In this document: one piece after another, positions 1 through 13,900 of the stretch
How the letters are laid out: every line of letters begins with the position of its first letter
Position numbering within the stretch: position 1 is the first letter of the stretch
From: Vanessa cardui
Taxonomy: Eukaryota; Arthropoda; Insecta; Lepidoptera; Nymphalidae
DNA: 64,000 nt
Assembly (NCBI RefSeq): GCF_905220365.1
Contig: NC_061136.1
Span: 13,371,702 to 13,435,701 of the forward strand
Direction: 5' to 3'
Made by a program: the position numbers and the translations under genes
Notes under the pieces: model-generated
The model's database searches: none
What the model was told of the DNA's origin: nothing
The model's input: only the letters and a program-made list of their open reading frames with translations

Positions 1-514
1 GGACTCACTTTTCGTAAGTTTTTCATGTGTTTTATTTAATGTAGAAGTAAAAGAAATCTGGCCTCCTTTCTAAGAGACAAAGGTTTGGAGTTTTTTCTAC
101 CATACTTTCCCAATGCGAGGGCAAGAATACATATGAAGTAGATTTTAATACAACACATGTAGGTTTTTTCACGAGCACGAGAAGTGTATTATATAGTCAT
201 TAAATTCTGTTTTGATTTGAATAACTTTGCTGTAGAATTGTTCCGATCGGGAAATTTATGTATTATTATATTATTTATGTAAATTTGTTAATAATTCATT
301 CATTTTTTCGGTTCTATAATATGTACCAAGAAAATCAGTTAATTATATATATAAATTAGTATACATTACTTCCAGCATTAAAATCAATGAGCAAAAATTC
401 GATTGATATTATTTTTAACGTGGGTTTCTTTTCTCTATTGCAGTTGGCGGTATATTCGGATTACTTTTGCCAGCTGATAAGAAAATCGTCACCAAAAAAC
501 CAACGGAAACGTAA
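1..514 (+). CDS. SV2-like MFS transporter 4, 3' end only
   Basis: Last part of a plus-strand paralog of the three minus-strand transporters. Bases 1-13 read as the end of a penultimate exon (Gly-Leu-Thr-Phe plus one base) followed by a GTAAGT donor at 14. An acceptor TTGCAG at 438-443 opens the last exon, 444-514, which completes the codon and reads through GGIFGLLLPAD to a TAA at 512-514. The layout (one base left over, then two bases, a hydrophobic stretch, LLLP and a short basic tail) matches the last exons of transporters 1-3. A possible AATAAA signal lies at 543-548. It points toward transporter 1, so the two genes are convergent. The last exon is well supported; the 13-base piece is supported only by phase and donor. 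Confidence 0.7.
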
Positions 515-1035
515 ACAAGTGTTAGTTATGTATTCATTTGTAAATAAATGTGCTAAGGATCTGAAATTATTTACTATGTATACAACTAGGATATTTGATC
601 AAAAATAGAATTGTAGTCTAAGTATTCGGACGATATATTGCAGACGTACAAAGCGTGCGAAAGGGACCAATGTCACGTAGTAATGTGCGCGCACCTCCAT
701 ACATATTCATGGACTCGACTAGAGTGACGAAACAGTCACCGCGACAAAAGTTACCAGTGCGCGCTAGTTCTAAATGTAATCACACCAAGCTTCCCAGACT
801 CGATAAAGCGCCATCTGTTGGCGCTTGTGTTCAACGACCTATAGTATCCGTATTGATGACAATACGACGTATGTATAAGGTACAATATATTGATACTGTT
901 ACTTTTATTTTTCACCAATAATTATTACAACAGTTAATGAAGAGATATTGAAATGTATGTATTCGATTTTTATACCCAACAGAGATCTCATCAGCCAAAC
1001 CTTGCAGTATTGAGCGATAGGAAAGTAAACAGTCA
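515..1035. other. Spacer after transporter 4
   Basis: Probable 3' UTR and intergenic DNA. Bases 655-921 contain an open frame of 88 codons rich in Arg, Lys and Pro. It resembles no family I know and is probably chance. Confidence 0.3.
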
Positions 1036-1237
1036 TGTACAGTCGGGGTAAGAAAAAGTTCGTCACCTTAAGATCTATTTTCGTGTGCTCAGTGTGAGCG
1101 ATAATCTGCTTTACCGATCGAGAATAAGATATTGGGTCGCAATGATTCGATCTTTAGATTCAAAAGGTACTAAGAGTGTACGACTTGATAAAGGAATAAA
1201 TTTGAAAACTGACGAAGGTTTTCTTACTTTGATTGTA
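1036..1237. mobile_element. Tc1-like MITE, copy 1
   Basis: About 200 bp with inverted ends. The left end reads TACAGTCGGGGTAAGAAAA followed by a GTTCGTCAC block; the right end is the complement, TACAATCAAAGTAAGAAAA with CTTCGTCAG. A TA at both borders and a CAGT-type terminus suit the Tc1/mariner superfamily. No transposase is encoded. A second copy is at 54896-55053. Confidence 0.65.
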
Positions 1238-1939
1238 CATATTTGAAAGTACAAAAAGTGATTTATTATTGTATAAGTAAACATACTGTAAGACATTTAC
1301 ACATAGGAAATGTGCAAATGGTCGGATTGATAATAAGTGATTCCCACCAATCAGAAACAGGTATTGTAAGATACATTAACCATTCCTAATACTGTACAAA
1401 TGCCGCTAGTACTTTTGTGGTGAATGATCATGAGTTTATAGGCCCTACCCTAGTGGTAGGAGCTTGAAACATGTGTTTCTTTAAAACCTAATCGAAATGA
1501 TTACACAGAAGTATATTATTATATGTAAATAAATATAATAAAGAGATTAATCGTTATGTTTTTATTTCATTTATATAAACTTTGAATAAATGCTACCCTA
1601 CATTATAAAAAATATGAAAATAAATCTGACACAGATGCTTCAAAACTCGACTTTTCACTGTACATTTTTCGAGTTTAATTTCTAGTTAAAAATAAGAAGT
1701 AGAATTTAATAACTTAAATAATAAGTTATTCAATATTATATTTAAAATATGAAATAAGTTCGAAATAATAATTACATTTTATTTTATTTATTAAGTTCAA
1801 TTATAATTACATTTTATATTATTAATAATTTTAATAAATGCCATGATATCTATTTTAAGTTATTATATTTAACAATACTCGGAATGTCTTAAGAATGCTA
1901 AAAATATGTTAAAAATAAAAAAATTAATTAATAACAATG

Positions 1940-4900
1940 TTATCCTTTAGCGTCGCTATCTGAAGGCAGGAACCAGGCTGCGACGGCACCACCTGAAATT
2001 AAAAAAAAGTTTTAGCATTGTGTAAGTATTTTATAAACTAAAACTTATATGGCCTGGAGAAAAAAATTCAAGATCGAGTATGACGTATCAAAATGTATTA
2101 TTATGCTTTTTTATCAAAAATACTGTTGTGTACTGACTGAGCACAAGAGCAGCGGCGCCGTGCAGTGTGGCACCACACGCGTGCCCCACCAGCGCGCTCA
2201 CGAGGTTGGTGCCACCGAACGCGCTCAGCCGAGCCACCATCATGCCCAGGCACGCCACCATGCCCCTGTGGTTAACAGTTGAGTTGTCACTATGTTGCCA
2301 GTTTTTAGAGAATACTAGCGTTCTATACAAGAAATTACTCGTATAAGGAATATTAGTCTTCTTTCTCTTCCAATAAAGCTCATAATCAGGAAGTAAATGA
2401 CCCAAGATGCTAGAAGAACTAAGAAGAATAATCAAGAAACTCACTCATTCACTAATCACTTATTTCAACAATGATAAAACAAAGGCACTTCTTGGAGGAT
2501 AAGACTTGGAATTTATTTCACCACCCTCTACCAATATGGGTTGGTTAAAAAGTAGCCGTGGAGTAAGGAAGAATTTAGTTACTTAGCGGATTTGGAAAAT
2601 CAATAGTTAAGGAACAATCAATAGTAGGTTAGTCTCAAATTAAATTGTAATAATTGATTTTGTGATAGGAAGACTTTGTTTTATTTGACATCTTAATAAC
2701 AATTGGAGCAAGTGACCACAGTTTAGAAGAGGTTTAAATACTTACCTATAAGATGTGGGATATAATGTAACAAAATATGAAGAAACGAGTCCGAAGACCA
2801 TGGCAGTGGTGAGGAAGATGTAGAAGAAGAGGAGACCGGAGATCGCTTCCCCGGTCAGGTTGATCAAGACTGCTGCAACTGCTGCTATCACAAGGATCGT
2901 TATCGTCAACGCCTGGAAAATATATAAAGATAAACGTATTTAAGATGACCTTCAATCGTAACTTGTAAGCACACATGTATTTGAGCACAGTCTTGATCAT
3001 CAAATCAACATCACATGCTCAGTTAACTATAAACGTCAAAGTAATTAAACAAAGTACACATAAATGGTACAACAATAACAACAACAACAGCCTGTAAATT
3101 TCCCACTGCAGGCCTAACGCCTTCTCTCCCTTTTTGAGGAGAAGGTTCGGAACATATTCCATCACGCTGTTCCAATGCGGGGTGGTGGAATTCTCATGTA
3201 GCAGAATTTCCATGAAATTAGACACAAGCAGGTCTCCGCACGATGTTAGCCTTCACCGTCGAGCACGAAATTAATTATAACACAAATTAAGCACATTAAT
3301 ATTCAGCGACCCTAACCCAGGCAGGATTTGAACTGGCAATCATCGGTTAAGTTGCACGCGTTCACACCACGAGGCCCTCTCGGTTCATGTCCTAATAATC
3401 AATCAATAGAAAGACACTAAGGTCTTACCTTTGGTTTCTTCGCGCACTGCGAAATGAGCGCGTTCAACACGAAGAAAGACAGGCCGTGAGCGCATCCCGC
3501 AAATATGGTGTTATCAGATATGGAATCTTTACAATCTAAATCCTGGAACGAAGATATTTTTCTTATAAGAATTTGCATATGAAACAACAATACATTTATC
3601 CACTATTCCTCTATCAGGCACATTTGAACAGGTAAAGTTTAAATTCGCTGTTAATGCAATTGTTGAAGTCAACAATTTTTTAGAATTAAATGATTATCAT
3701 CGTAACATTGTAAAAACATTATGAATACACAATAAACTTGCGTTTTGGGAGGTGAAATATTTACTAGAAAATTGGGAAAAATTAAAGAGCCCAGACAAGA
3801 TCAAGTAAGTACAATAATTACTCACTTCTTGAATGACTGTGATATTGGAGCTATCTGTGATCGTGACATTGTTGGTCGTATCAGAGAGTAACGAACAAAA
3901 GCTGGACCCAGACTCACTACTGGCATACGATGTGAAAAACACGTTGAATATAGTCGGCAGTATTATTGCAAAGCTGTTGTTTCTGTAAGTCATTTTAATA
4001 CAGTTAAACGATAATCCATTTGGAGTATAAATTGTTTACTAAAACACTTTTGTAGTTCAATATAAAAATAAAAAAATATATTGTGTTTGTTCTCGATAGT
4101 TACCAGTGCAAATATATTTTGTGGACTCAAGCCTGATCCTTGAAATTTATAGACTAATGAAAATTTTTCTGAACCGAAGCAGGATTCAAAATTTCTCGAC
4201 TAATAAACATTCTGTTGAGCCGACCCAGGATTCAAACCAATTTTCTTAATGTCAGAATTTACTCCAACGAGGTTTTCTTATTCGCAAACAACTAATGATA
4301 TCAAGACGCTTAAGTCTATTTAAAATCTAAAATTAGTAGTGATGTGCCGATAACCTTGGTTGTCTAGCTGACGAACCGATAAGTCGGTTTTACAGAGACT
4401 GACTTTTTATGACCAATTGGATAATAATTCATGTGAAGCCAAGTGTAACCAGTCACAAATGATAATTTATGTAAAGTTATCAAGAAACATATGTACTAGA
4501 AAAATTGGACGCCACTCTTTGTCGAATAGTAATAGTAGAAACATCTTTAAAAATAACCCTATCTATTATATGGAAATGATATGTTGTTGGTGAATGAATG
4601 TTTAAACGCAATATAACCCAATAAATAGTGAACCAAAGAAAAAATATTTAAAAAAAATAATAAAAAAAAATCTTTGAGTTCAATTGTGGAAAAAATCAAT
4701 AAACTTACGCGATATATACAACGAATGTTAAATAATATAGTAGTAACGTTCTCTTGAGAAGTGGCGGCTTAAAGAGCGGCGCGATCTGCTCCCAGAGAGA
4801 GCGGAGAGTCAAACCGTCTACGTGCTCCTTGCTCCCTTCTTCTAGATATATCTTTTCAACCTAGAACAGATGAGCAATAGGAACTATTTGTATGTTTTCT

Positions 4901-7900
4901 TAAGAGCCGATATGGCCCAGTGATTAAAACGCCTGCATATTAACCGAATGCGGGTTCAAACCCAGGCAAGCAGGCTGTGAGGAAAACTGCATGTAGACAC
5001 ATTTTATAGAATTTCTGCCGCATGTATATTCCGCCATACCTATTGGAACAGCGTGGTGGAATATGGTCCAAACCTTTTTCTCAAAGGGAGAGGCAGCCTT
5101 AGCCCTTAGCAGTAAGAAATTTACATACTTTCCTTGTTGAATGTAAAGCAGCAAAATTCCCAGAGGAAGCAAAATATAATTCTACATAAAGACTCATAAC
5201 AAACAGACATACTTACGGGATATTTTTCTGACTGCCCTCCATTGATGACATACATTCTCTTTAGTATAGCCACTGCTTCATCCGTTCTTCCAACATTGGC
5301 GAGAAACTTTGGGCTCTCGCTGAAGTACCACAACAGTAAAGCTCCAATACCCAAGGGCAGAGCCATTACGAGGGTCAGGAGACGCCATGGCCGATAGACG
5401 ATGCCCATTATGTATATGGTGAAATTTAACTTTGTTATTAAGTAAGCCCATACTGGAAAAGATAACATTTATGATCATCCAACGACTCCGTGGTTGGGTA
5501 GTGTGTACCCCGCTTTTTATGGGTACGCCAATCGGTTCAGCTTCAATTTCCGGCCGATTCGATGCAGAAAAAGTTCCTTAGTTTAGTTCATTCTATATTG
5601 CAGGGTGTTTGTGGTACCGTCTTTACTTCTGATTTATCATAACACAAGTGCTTTAGCTACTAACATTGGGATCAGAGTAATGTATGTGATGTTGTCTAAT
5701 ATTTATTATTATTGTTTAATAAAGCTTGAATATATTACTATCTTTTAGGTTTGAAGTCTTTAATAAACACTATTTTTTACTTATATTTGTAATCATTTAT
5801 TTAGTCGTTAGTATAAAATATGACATATACAGGGATATTGGTAACTCGACGTAAATCCGTTAGGAGGTGATAGGGGTGTTTAAAATAATCTGCAGGCCAA
5901 GTTTCATACAGATTCTTTTTTAGTTTATGAGGCATTTTCGAGGAAAAAAAATCAAAAAAATATTGAAATAAATTCGTTTTCCGTCTCGCATTTGGACCGA
6001 TAATTATTGTTTAAATATTGACAATTATCTAGTGTTTAATCGTTTTTATAAAATAAAAGAAAAGAATAGATTTTAATTGATACTTTTTTTTTAAATAAAT
6101 TTTTGATTTTTTTTTTGACAAATATTGTAAAAACTAAAAAACGTCATAACTCAAAAATGGTTTGCTTTTGGATGATGCATATGGGGGGTTAAAATTATTG
6201 CAAATAGTCACCCCTATCACCTCCTAACGGATATACGTCGAGTTACCAATAACCCTGTACAAACTGTATATGGTATTTATACTTTTTGGTAGGGTTTAAG
6301 TAAATTAAGTCTCCGAAAACTTAATTAAAATTAATCAAATAGAATCACCATAATACAAAGTGGGTGTCAACATTAGGGCACTTGTCATGATGAGCATGTA
6401 TCTGGTTCGATACTTAGCGCTGCAGCATTCACCGAGAAGAGCGTACGTCGCTGATTCTGCGGCGCTGGATCTGGATACAATAAATTCACATTCAGTTTTA
6501 TGAGTAAAAGGGAAGGCATATGACTTAAATCCAGGTGGAGTTCATAGTAAGTGGAAGTGGAGTCTAAACGCGAAGACGACCACTACAGTGATGGTTACAA
6601 GATCTGATTTTTTTTTCATACCTATAAAACTCATTTGATTTTTGTATTCGAAGATGCGTATGATGTTATTTCCAATTAAAAATAAACAGTCTCCGAGATG
6701 TTACCCACAAAACGTGTATTTAATTTTTTGGTTATAGTATGGTGACAGTGGCTTTTTAATTTTTCGGTACTTACATATCTTTATATTTACAAAATATTTA
6801 TTCCAGATTGGATAATTTCCATAAGAACTAACTGTCAATGTAATAGCATTCGAAATCTTTGTCACTTCTAAAACCTCTTCTTATACATATATTTTTAAAA
6901 GGGACTGACTCCTATGACTTATATCTAAATTTATCTATTGAAGCTAATAATTTTTAAGAAACAAAAAAATGTAGTTAATTTTATGAATTTTATAATTACA
7001 TCATAAACAGCCCCTAAATGAAGATGCTTAAGATATGCCATTTTCATTTTACCAATACATAATATAAACAGATATCCGTTTCAGAACTTACAATATTCGA
7101 TAACAAACCACTAACTACAAATTTAATAAACTAATTACAAATTTACTCAATATTTAACATACAGTGCGGAACTGAGGAACCGTAGTGCAGCTAGGACTTG
7201 CCAAGTCGGTGCCAAGCTGCTGAGAGCGGCGCAGATGAAGCTGCCACTCATAGACCACATCATCACTAGCTTCCTGCCACGCGTATCTGAGAGGTAGCCC
7301 CATGGATACGACATGACTATTATACCTGGAAGTGTGAACAGAAAACCATGAAAATCAAAATGTTCTTTAGTCAAATCGGCTTATATAAGCACTTTTCAAT
7401 CGTTATTATATATATATTTTCTATCGATTAGATCCAGCAAGAAAATTACTGGTTACCCTTTGTACCTGTTTACATAGTTAATTAAATATAATTAAATTTA
7501 TTATTTTATAATGTAGCCAGTTTTTAAGCTTTTTAAAGTTTTTTTAAAAGGAAAAGTAGTAAAGAAATAAAAAACAAATTTGGAAAGAAGACTGTTGGGC
7601 CTCCTCTCCCTTTGAGGAGAAGTTTTGGTTTGAATCCGGAATCATCGTTTAAGATGCACTCGTTCTTACTACTGGGTCATCTCAGCGTTATATAATATAT
7701 TCAAATTAAATCTTACCCGCGAAAGGCATAGAGGACAATATTCCGATTTGCTGAAAATTCAATCCCAAGTCACAAGTGGCGACTGTGACAATAATACCCA
7801 AGCCATAGATGTCAATGCCCATGGCAATGATGAGCATGAAGCAAGCGAACAGGAGCCCCTTGTTGTATTTCCCATGACCTGTGAATAGAACAAAAAAAAA

Positions 7901-10900
7901 TTATTTATATGAACCACAAAAAGTAAATACCATAATTTCAATGTTAATTTTGATTAATATTTTTACAAGTTTTTTGAAACTCTAACATTCAGTGAGGTAT
8001 TAAGGAAATAATTTGGCATTTCTCACCGACTTCAAATATAGCAATAATTATAACTACATTATATAATCGTAAATCGACTTTTAAGTAGTCTAATATTTTT
8101 CATTTCATTTTACCTAGGAGGACTCTAAAAATTATGTTAAATATTACTTTATTTACTTTTTAAGTGCATTTTTATTTGTTTTAAAATAGTGTTTTGTTTG
8201 AAGCCAGTTTTTCTTTTTGTCAAAATTTTTATTTATTTTTTGATTTTAAGTGAAGCTGATTTAACTAACGATTTTTTTTAACATGGATAGATTAAGCGTG
8301 TCGTTTATCGTCCGTTTTCAATAACCTATCTAAGATTACAGATAGATTGACGCTATCCTCGATTGTCAGTTAGAATAAAAAAAAAAGAATCATCAAAATT
8401 GGTTGGCACAATTTTGAGTTATTCACGTATTTGTCGCGCATAATGCAAATTTAAGACTTATAACGTTTTCATAGGCATACCCTCATCGGAACAGGATAAA
8501 ATTAAAATTGGATCCCACGGGAAGCACTACATTTCAATCAAAAAAATAATTATCAAAATCGGTCCATCCATTGAAAAGTTATGAGGTAACAAACATAATA
8601 AAAAAAATACAGACGAATTGATAACCACCTCCTTTTTGAAGTCGGTTGAAAATAGGTTCACTATATTATTCTGTTTGCAATAGGCATCATATAAATATAT
8701 TTATCACTTTCCTACAATACGTCAAATAGGCGTTGCGGCCTCCGCACGACAAAGAAATCTTTGTTTTCCTTAGCCGCCACACAGTGGACCGAAATCAAAA
8801 AGTGTGGACTTAGGGATATATATATATATATATATGTTTTTATATATTTGAAATCTACATACTAATACAATACTTTTATGCAGTAAAACTTTTTTTTTGT
8901 ATTATCCATTATTTTCAAAGTTTTTCAAAATTTTCAAACACACCACTTTCAAAATTTTGTTTTTTTTTTTTTTTCTATTAATAATCATTTATAATATTAA
9001 TACTACTATTACTCAAATGAAATTATGTTGTAATTATATTTTGAAACCGGTTTTTTTCTTAGAAGATACGGAGTCTTTGTGTAATGATAGTCCATACAAC
9101 TCCAGTGACGTCATTTGTTTGTTTCAAAACCGGATTTCTTATCAGAATCAGATTCATTTGTGACGTGGACCAATCAGAAGCCATAAATTTGCAGGTAGTT
9201 TGAAATGTCCCTAGGCTCACAGTATGAAAGGAAAAATGATAATCTCAGTTTGTTGTTACCCATTATTTCATACGGACTACCCCCTATTTATTATTTTAGC
9301 TTTAGCCTTGTTTTTGTCTCTTAAATTAACAAAATGGCAAATTAAGATTCTGCGAAAAAGTACCCAACAAGCAACTAGTTAGCTTAGTCAATCATAATTG
9401 ACGAGACATGCAGAGAAATGACTCTGATTACTAAATGTTTTGACGGAGCTTCCAATCAAGCTAACTATAAGGAAAAAATGCCCATAGCTAGCATAGAAAA
9501 AGGTGATTAATATGACTCTAGTCTTTTTATTGGTAGTTTGCTACCTATTAATCAAGTTTCTGGTAATAAACTTGCTTGCTTGCTCCTTATTATTAGAGTG
9601 TTATTATTATCAACTCAATATGTTTCAAAGTTCAAAAGGAAAATTAATTTAGCATTTTAAAAGATAATACAATCAAGGCAGAAATTGATTGGGTCACCTT
9701 AGAGATACAATTAAGTTTAGAGATTATGCCGAAGCCACCATAAAATTGTACGTTGATTTATACGAATGGTATCACAGGTCTGCAAGTGTTCATAAAGTTC
9801 TTGCTCATGGATCAGCTATTATTGAACGTTTTGGTTTAGTGGCGATTGGAAATTATTCGAAAAATTCAGAAGAAAGAAAAATTCTGTAGAAAGGCCACCA
9901 ATGAAGATATTCTGAATCTTTTGCTAATCAGCTCTTACACATAAATTTCTACTACCTACATCAAAATCTTTTCCGAAACCACAAAGCCCTCTTAGATAAG
10001 GCAAAAACTTTATTGATTGTGAATAGACATTTATTGGCGATAATGATCTAGACAACTTTAAGTTTACTACACTTAGTAGTTTTGTCATTCCGTAATGAAT
10101 CTGAATCTGACTCGTCTGAATATTAAATCATTTTTTTTAATTTTGTCAAAAGACAAGAATATTTGTTGTAGCGAACTAGGCTTTTTGGATATAGCACTAT
10201 TTAAAAAAAACGCGCCTAGATACCTTAGACGCCTAGACCTTTGGTGATGTGGAATAGAGAATAAAAAATATATAAAGTAACCTTTGAGTTGTTATACTAA
10301 TCTATAAGCGATACCGGAAAACTTTATAAGGAAACTTCAGCTCTTTTTCGGGCATTTCAAATGTCGCATAGTTATTTTTTTGTCAAGGATGAGTTGTCCA
10401 TAGAAAAAATGTTGATTATAATGTTTGAAAAAATATTTTCCATAATTTGACTAACTTCCACCGTTCCAAATTTTTTCTTCTCATACAATGAAATGATCTT
10501 TATAACATACGGCATCGATACCCATTAAAAAAAATTGGTGAATTGCACTAATTCATATGCACAACTCGCACTTGACCAAAAAAATGAATACGTCAAAATT
10601 TTTAAAATAATTAAAAAACTTTAGTTATCTAAGAAAGTCTTCAGATATCTTTTTCGGAAACCGATTTTCACCCATTGGCCAATTTAAAACGAACATCCTG
10701 TATATCTCCGAAATGGCAAAATATCGCAGTCCTAATTTAACTATTACATCCGTAATTGGAGACTTTTGAGATTTTCATGATTATGATTTTCTTCATACAA
10801 AAAAAAAATTGAATATTCATAGCATTAAAACGACATAGGTAAATCGTAAAAGTCAAAGAACAATATAATGTTGTATTTGACAGTAGAATCCATTTCTATA

Positions 10901-13900
10901 ATTATTTTTTTAAAATGAAATAATTGTTTTGTATCATGCCTAAGTCCACTACGTTTAAATATCGGTCCAATGTGCGCCAGCGAGAAACTGAGCACCACTA
11001 TATATGTGCTTAATTTGTATTTATAATGCATCTCGTGCACAGCGGTGAAGGAAAACATCGTGAGGAAATCTGCATGTGTCTAATTCCATCGAAATTCAGC
11101 CACATGTCCATTCCACCAACCCGCATTGGAACAGCAAGGTGGAGTATATTCAAACCCTTTCTTTAATGGGAGAGGAGGCCTTAGCCCAGCAGTGGGAAAT
11201 TTACCAGGCTGTTACTTTCCTTTTTTACTTTTCAGGGAGAAACATAAGAAGCGTATTAGACCTCGCTCCGCATTTAACGTATTAATACGTATAGAATTAT
11301 TTCTTAATTAAAGAACATCATGATCATCTCATCATCGTTGGAATTGGAACAACTTGGTCGAAAATTTTCTCCATTAAAATTAGGAAGACCAATTGATTAC
11401 ACATATCTTTACTGCGTTATAATAAAAAAGTATATAGCCTTATTTATACCACAAGAATCACTAAGATGTTAGAAACACTAGCTTATGTGTATGTGTAAAA
11501 CATACGGATATAAGCCACACATTATAAGCAGTAATCATGCATTTAGGACGAAGTAAATCGTCTTATTTATAAAATACTAGCAACCCGTCCCAGCTTCGCA
11601 CGGGTGCAATACTGATGTTAAACATACTACAGAATTTGTTTATAAACGACATCACATCGCAAACTTCTAAAATTATCAGTATTACTTAACTATATTGTCT
11701 ATGTATTATATACAAAAACTTTCCTCTCGAATCACTCTATTTATTAAAAAAACCCACATCAAAATCCGTTGCGTAGTTTTAAAGATTCAAGCGTACACAT
11801 ACATACGACATAGGGACAGAAAAAGCGATTTTGTTTTATACTACGTAAAGATTTTAAACTATAAATTTAAAGAGATAATTGTTATAATGTAAAACTATTG
11901 TATTTATTATAGAATATAATTTACCTAAGAGCCAACTAAGCTAGTATTATTTGCTTATATTTAACATAATTAAAACAATGAATCATTAACATATTTCACC
12001 GAAAATAAACGTCGGCCTCGAAACATGTGGTTCTGTTTAAATACTTCTCGATATTGTTTTAAATAGTTTTTAATATTTAATTATCTGTGCGCGTTTCTCT
12101 TTGTGTAACACTGTCTGTGTAATTACCTCCCAGCTGGTCGTATTTTACCGCTAAAAAACAATACATTGGTGACGCATGTAATAATTATGATGTTTCTTTT
12201 ATATATGATGAGCCGAAATGGTACAGTGGTTAGAACCCGTGCATCTTAACCGATGATTTCGGGTTCTAACCCAGGCAAGCACCACTACATAATTTGTGTT
12301 TTTAATTCATCTCGTGCTCGGCGGTGAAGGATAACATCGTGAGGAAACCTGCAAATGTCCAATTTCATTGAAATTCTGTCTCATGTGCATTCCACCAACC
12401 CGCATTGGAACAACGCGGTGGAATATGTTCCAAGCCCTCTCCTTAATGGGAGAAGAGGCCATTAGCCCAGCAGTGGGAAATTTACAGGCTGTTACTTTAC
12501 TTTACTTATTTTTTATTTGATACTAGCGACCTGCATCGGCTTTGCCTGGGTGCAATGCTGATACTTCAAATACGGAATTTGGCGGTAGAATATCTGATAG
12601 AAGTGGATGATACCCAAAAAGAGTGGCTTGCACAATGCCATACAACCAGATACATTATCTGATATCGCCAATGTTATGTGTGTGTGTGCTATGTATGCAT
12701 TCTTGGAAATCTTTAAATAATATTTAATTATATTATTCAAATAACCATATATAAGAAATCGTGATAAATTTAGACACAGATTACAGTTTAGCAGTCATGG
12801 TAATATTGTTAAATCAATTTAATTATATTTATATGATTATATTTCTGAGGGAAAATATAGGGTTGGCAACTAAGTGATTGCCGATTTCAAACAAGAAGGA
12901 AAATTTGAAATTTTTCCATAAAACGAGTTTTTGATATATCCAAACATTTTTAGTGCATGTGTGCGATACATTGAGTTTCTGTGCAATATCATGACGTGTT
13001 GTGCAATCTGAATCGATAATGGCCCTGATATGGGTACCATCGACTTCGACTGGGCAGCCAGATCGTTAAGCATTTTCCGATGAAAAATCACCAGAACGAA
13101 TTCTGGCAAACCAATTTCGACACTGCCTTTCTTTCAAGGCTTCTTTTCCATATACGGCACATAGCTTCTTTTGTGCTTGCGGGCGTTCTTGCCTTTTCGG
13201 AAGTAATACAATAAAATATGTTTGAAGTGCACGTCCTGTTCTTATATTTTTTAATTGGGATAAAAACAAAACTAAGGCACTAATCGATATATATTTTTTT
13301 ACTAAATTAAAGTGAGAAGTCTAAACAATTAGAAAAAATATAGGTTACCTAACCTATAGAAAGTATAGAAAGTGGTCAAAGCACCTGCTTTGACCACTTT
13401 CACAAAACAAAAAAAAGCCTAAAGTCCACCTATCCACAAAATCGGGAATCACTTAGTTGCCAACCCAATAGTATGTAGTTAGTTGATTTCTATAGCGTAT
13501 ATAATACTGCATTAGAACTGGTTGGTTAAAAAATAAAGTACCTATTTTATAAGGAGGTCAATTGTACTAATTTATAAGTCTTATTTTCGATTTAATTCCG
13601 ATCCAATTTAGACTGAGATTCGTTGCGTTCCTGTAATAGAAAAACGGCTAAACGGCAACAATTTGTTACTAGAATTTGTTAGTAGAAACGACCCCAGAGA
13701 ATACGAAACAAATGTTACATGTGTGTGTGATACACGTGCTTGACGAAATGATTAACTGGTTTGCACCGGTTCTGCTAAAAGAAAAATCTAGGAGCTAACA
13801 AAGTATTAGATACGGTGATTTCTTAAATATTCGGAAAAGATATTTTGTGCTAATATGTATACACTAGCTTTGAAAATAAATAAGCGTATCAATGTTGACG

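Noticed and set aside
2049..2282. Plus-strand frame of 77 codons with GC-rich His/Pro text
   Set aside because: It is the reverse of the coding exon 2138-2265 of transporter 1.
12210..12300. tRNA-like A and B boxes, possible tRNA gene
   Set aside because: The same head recurs in many copies joined to a common ~250 bp body and cannot fold into a normal cloverleaf end, so it is a SINE head.
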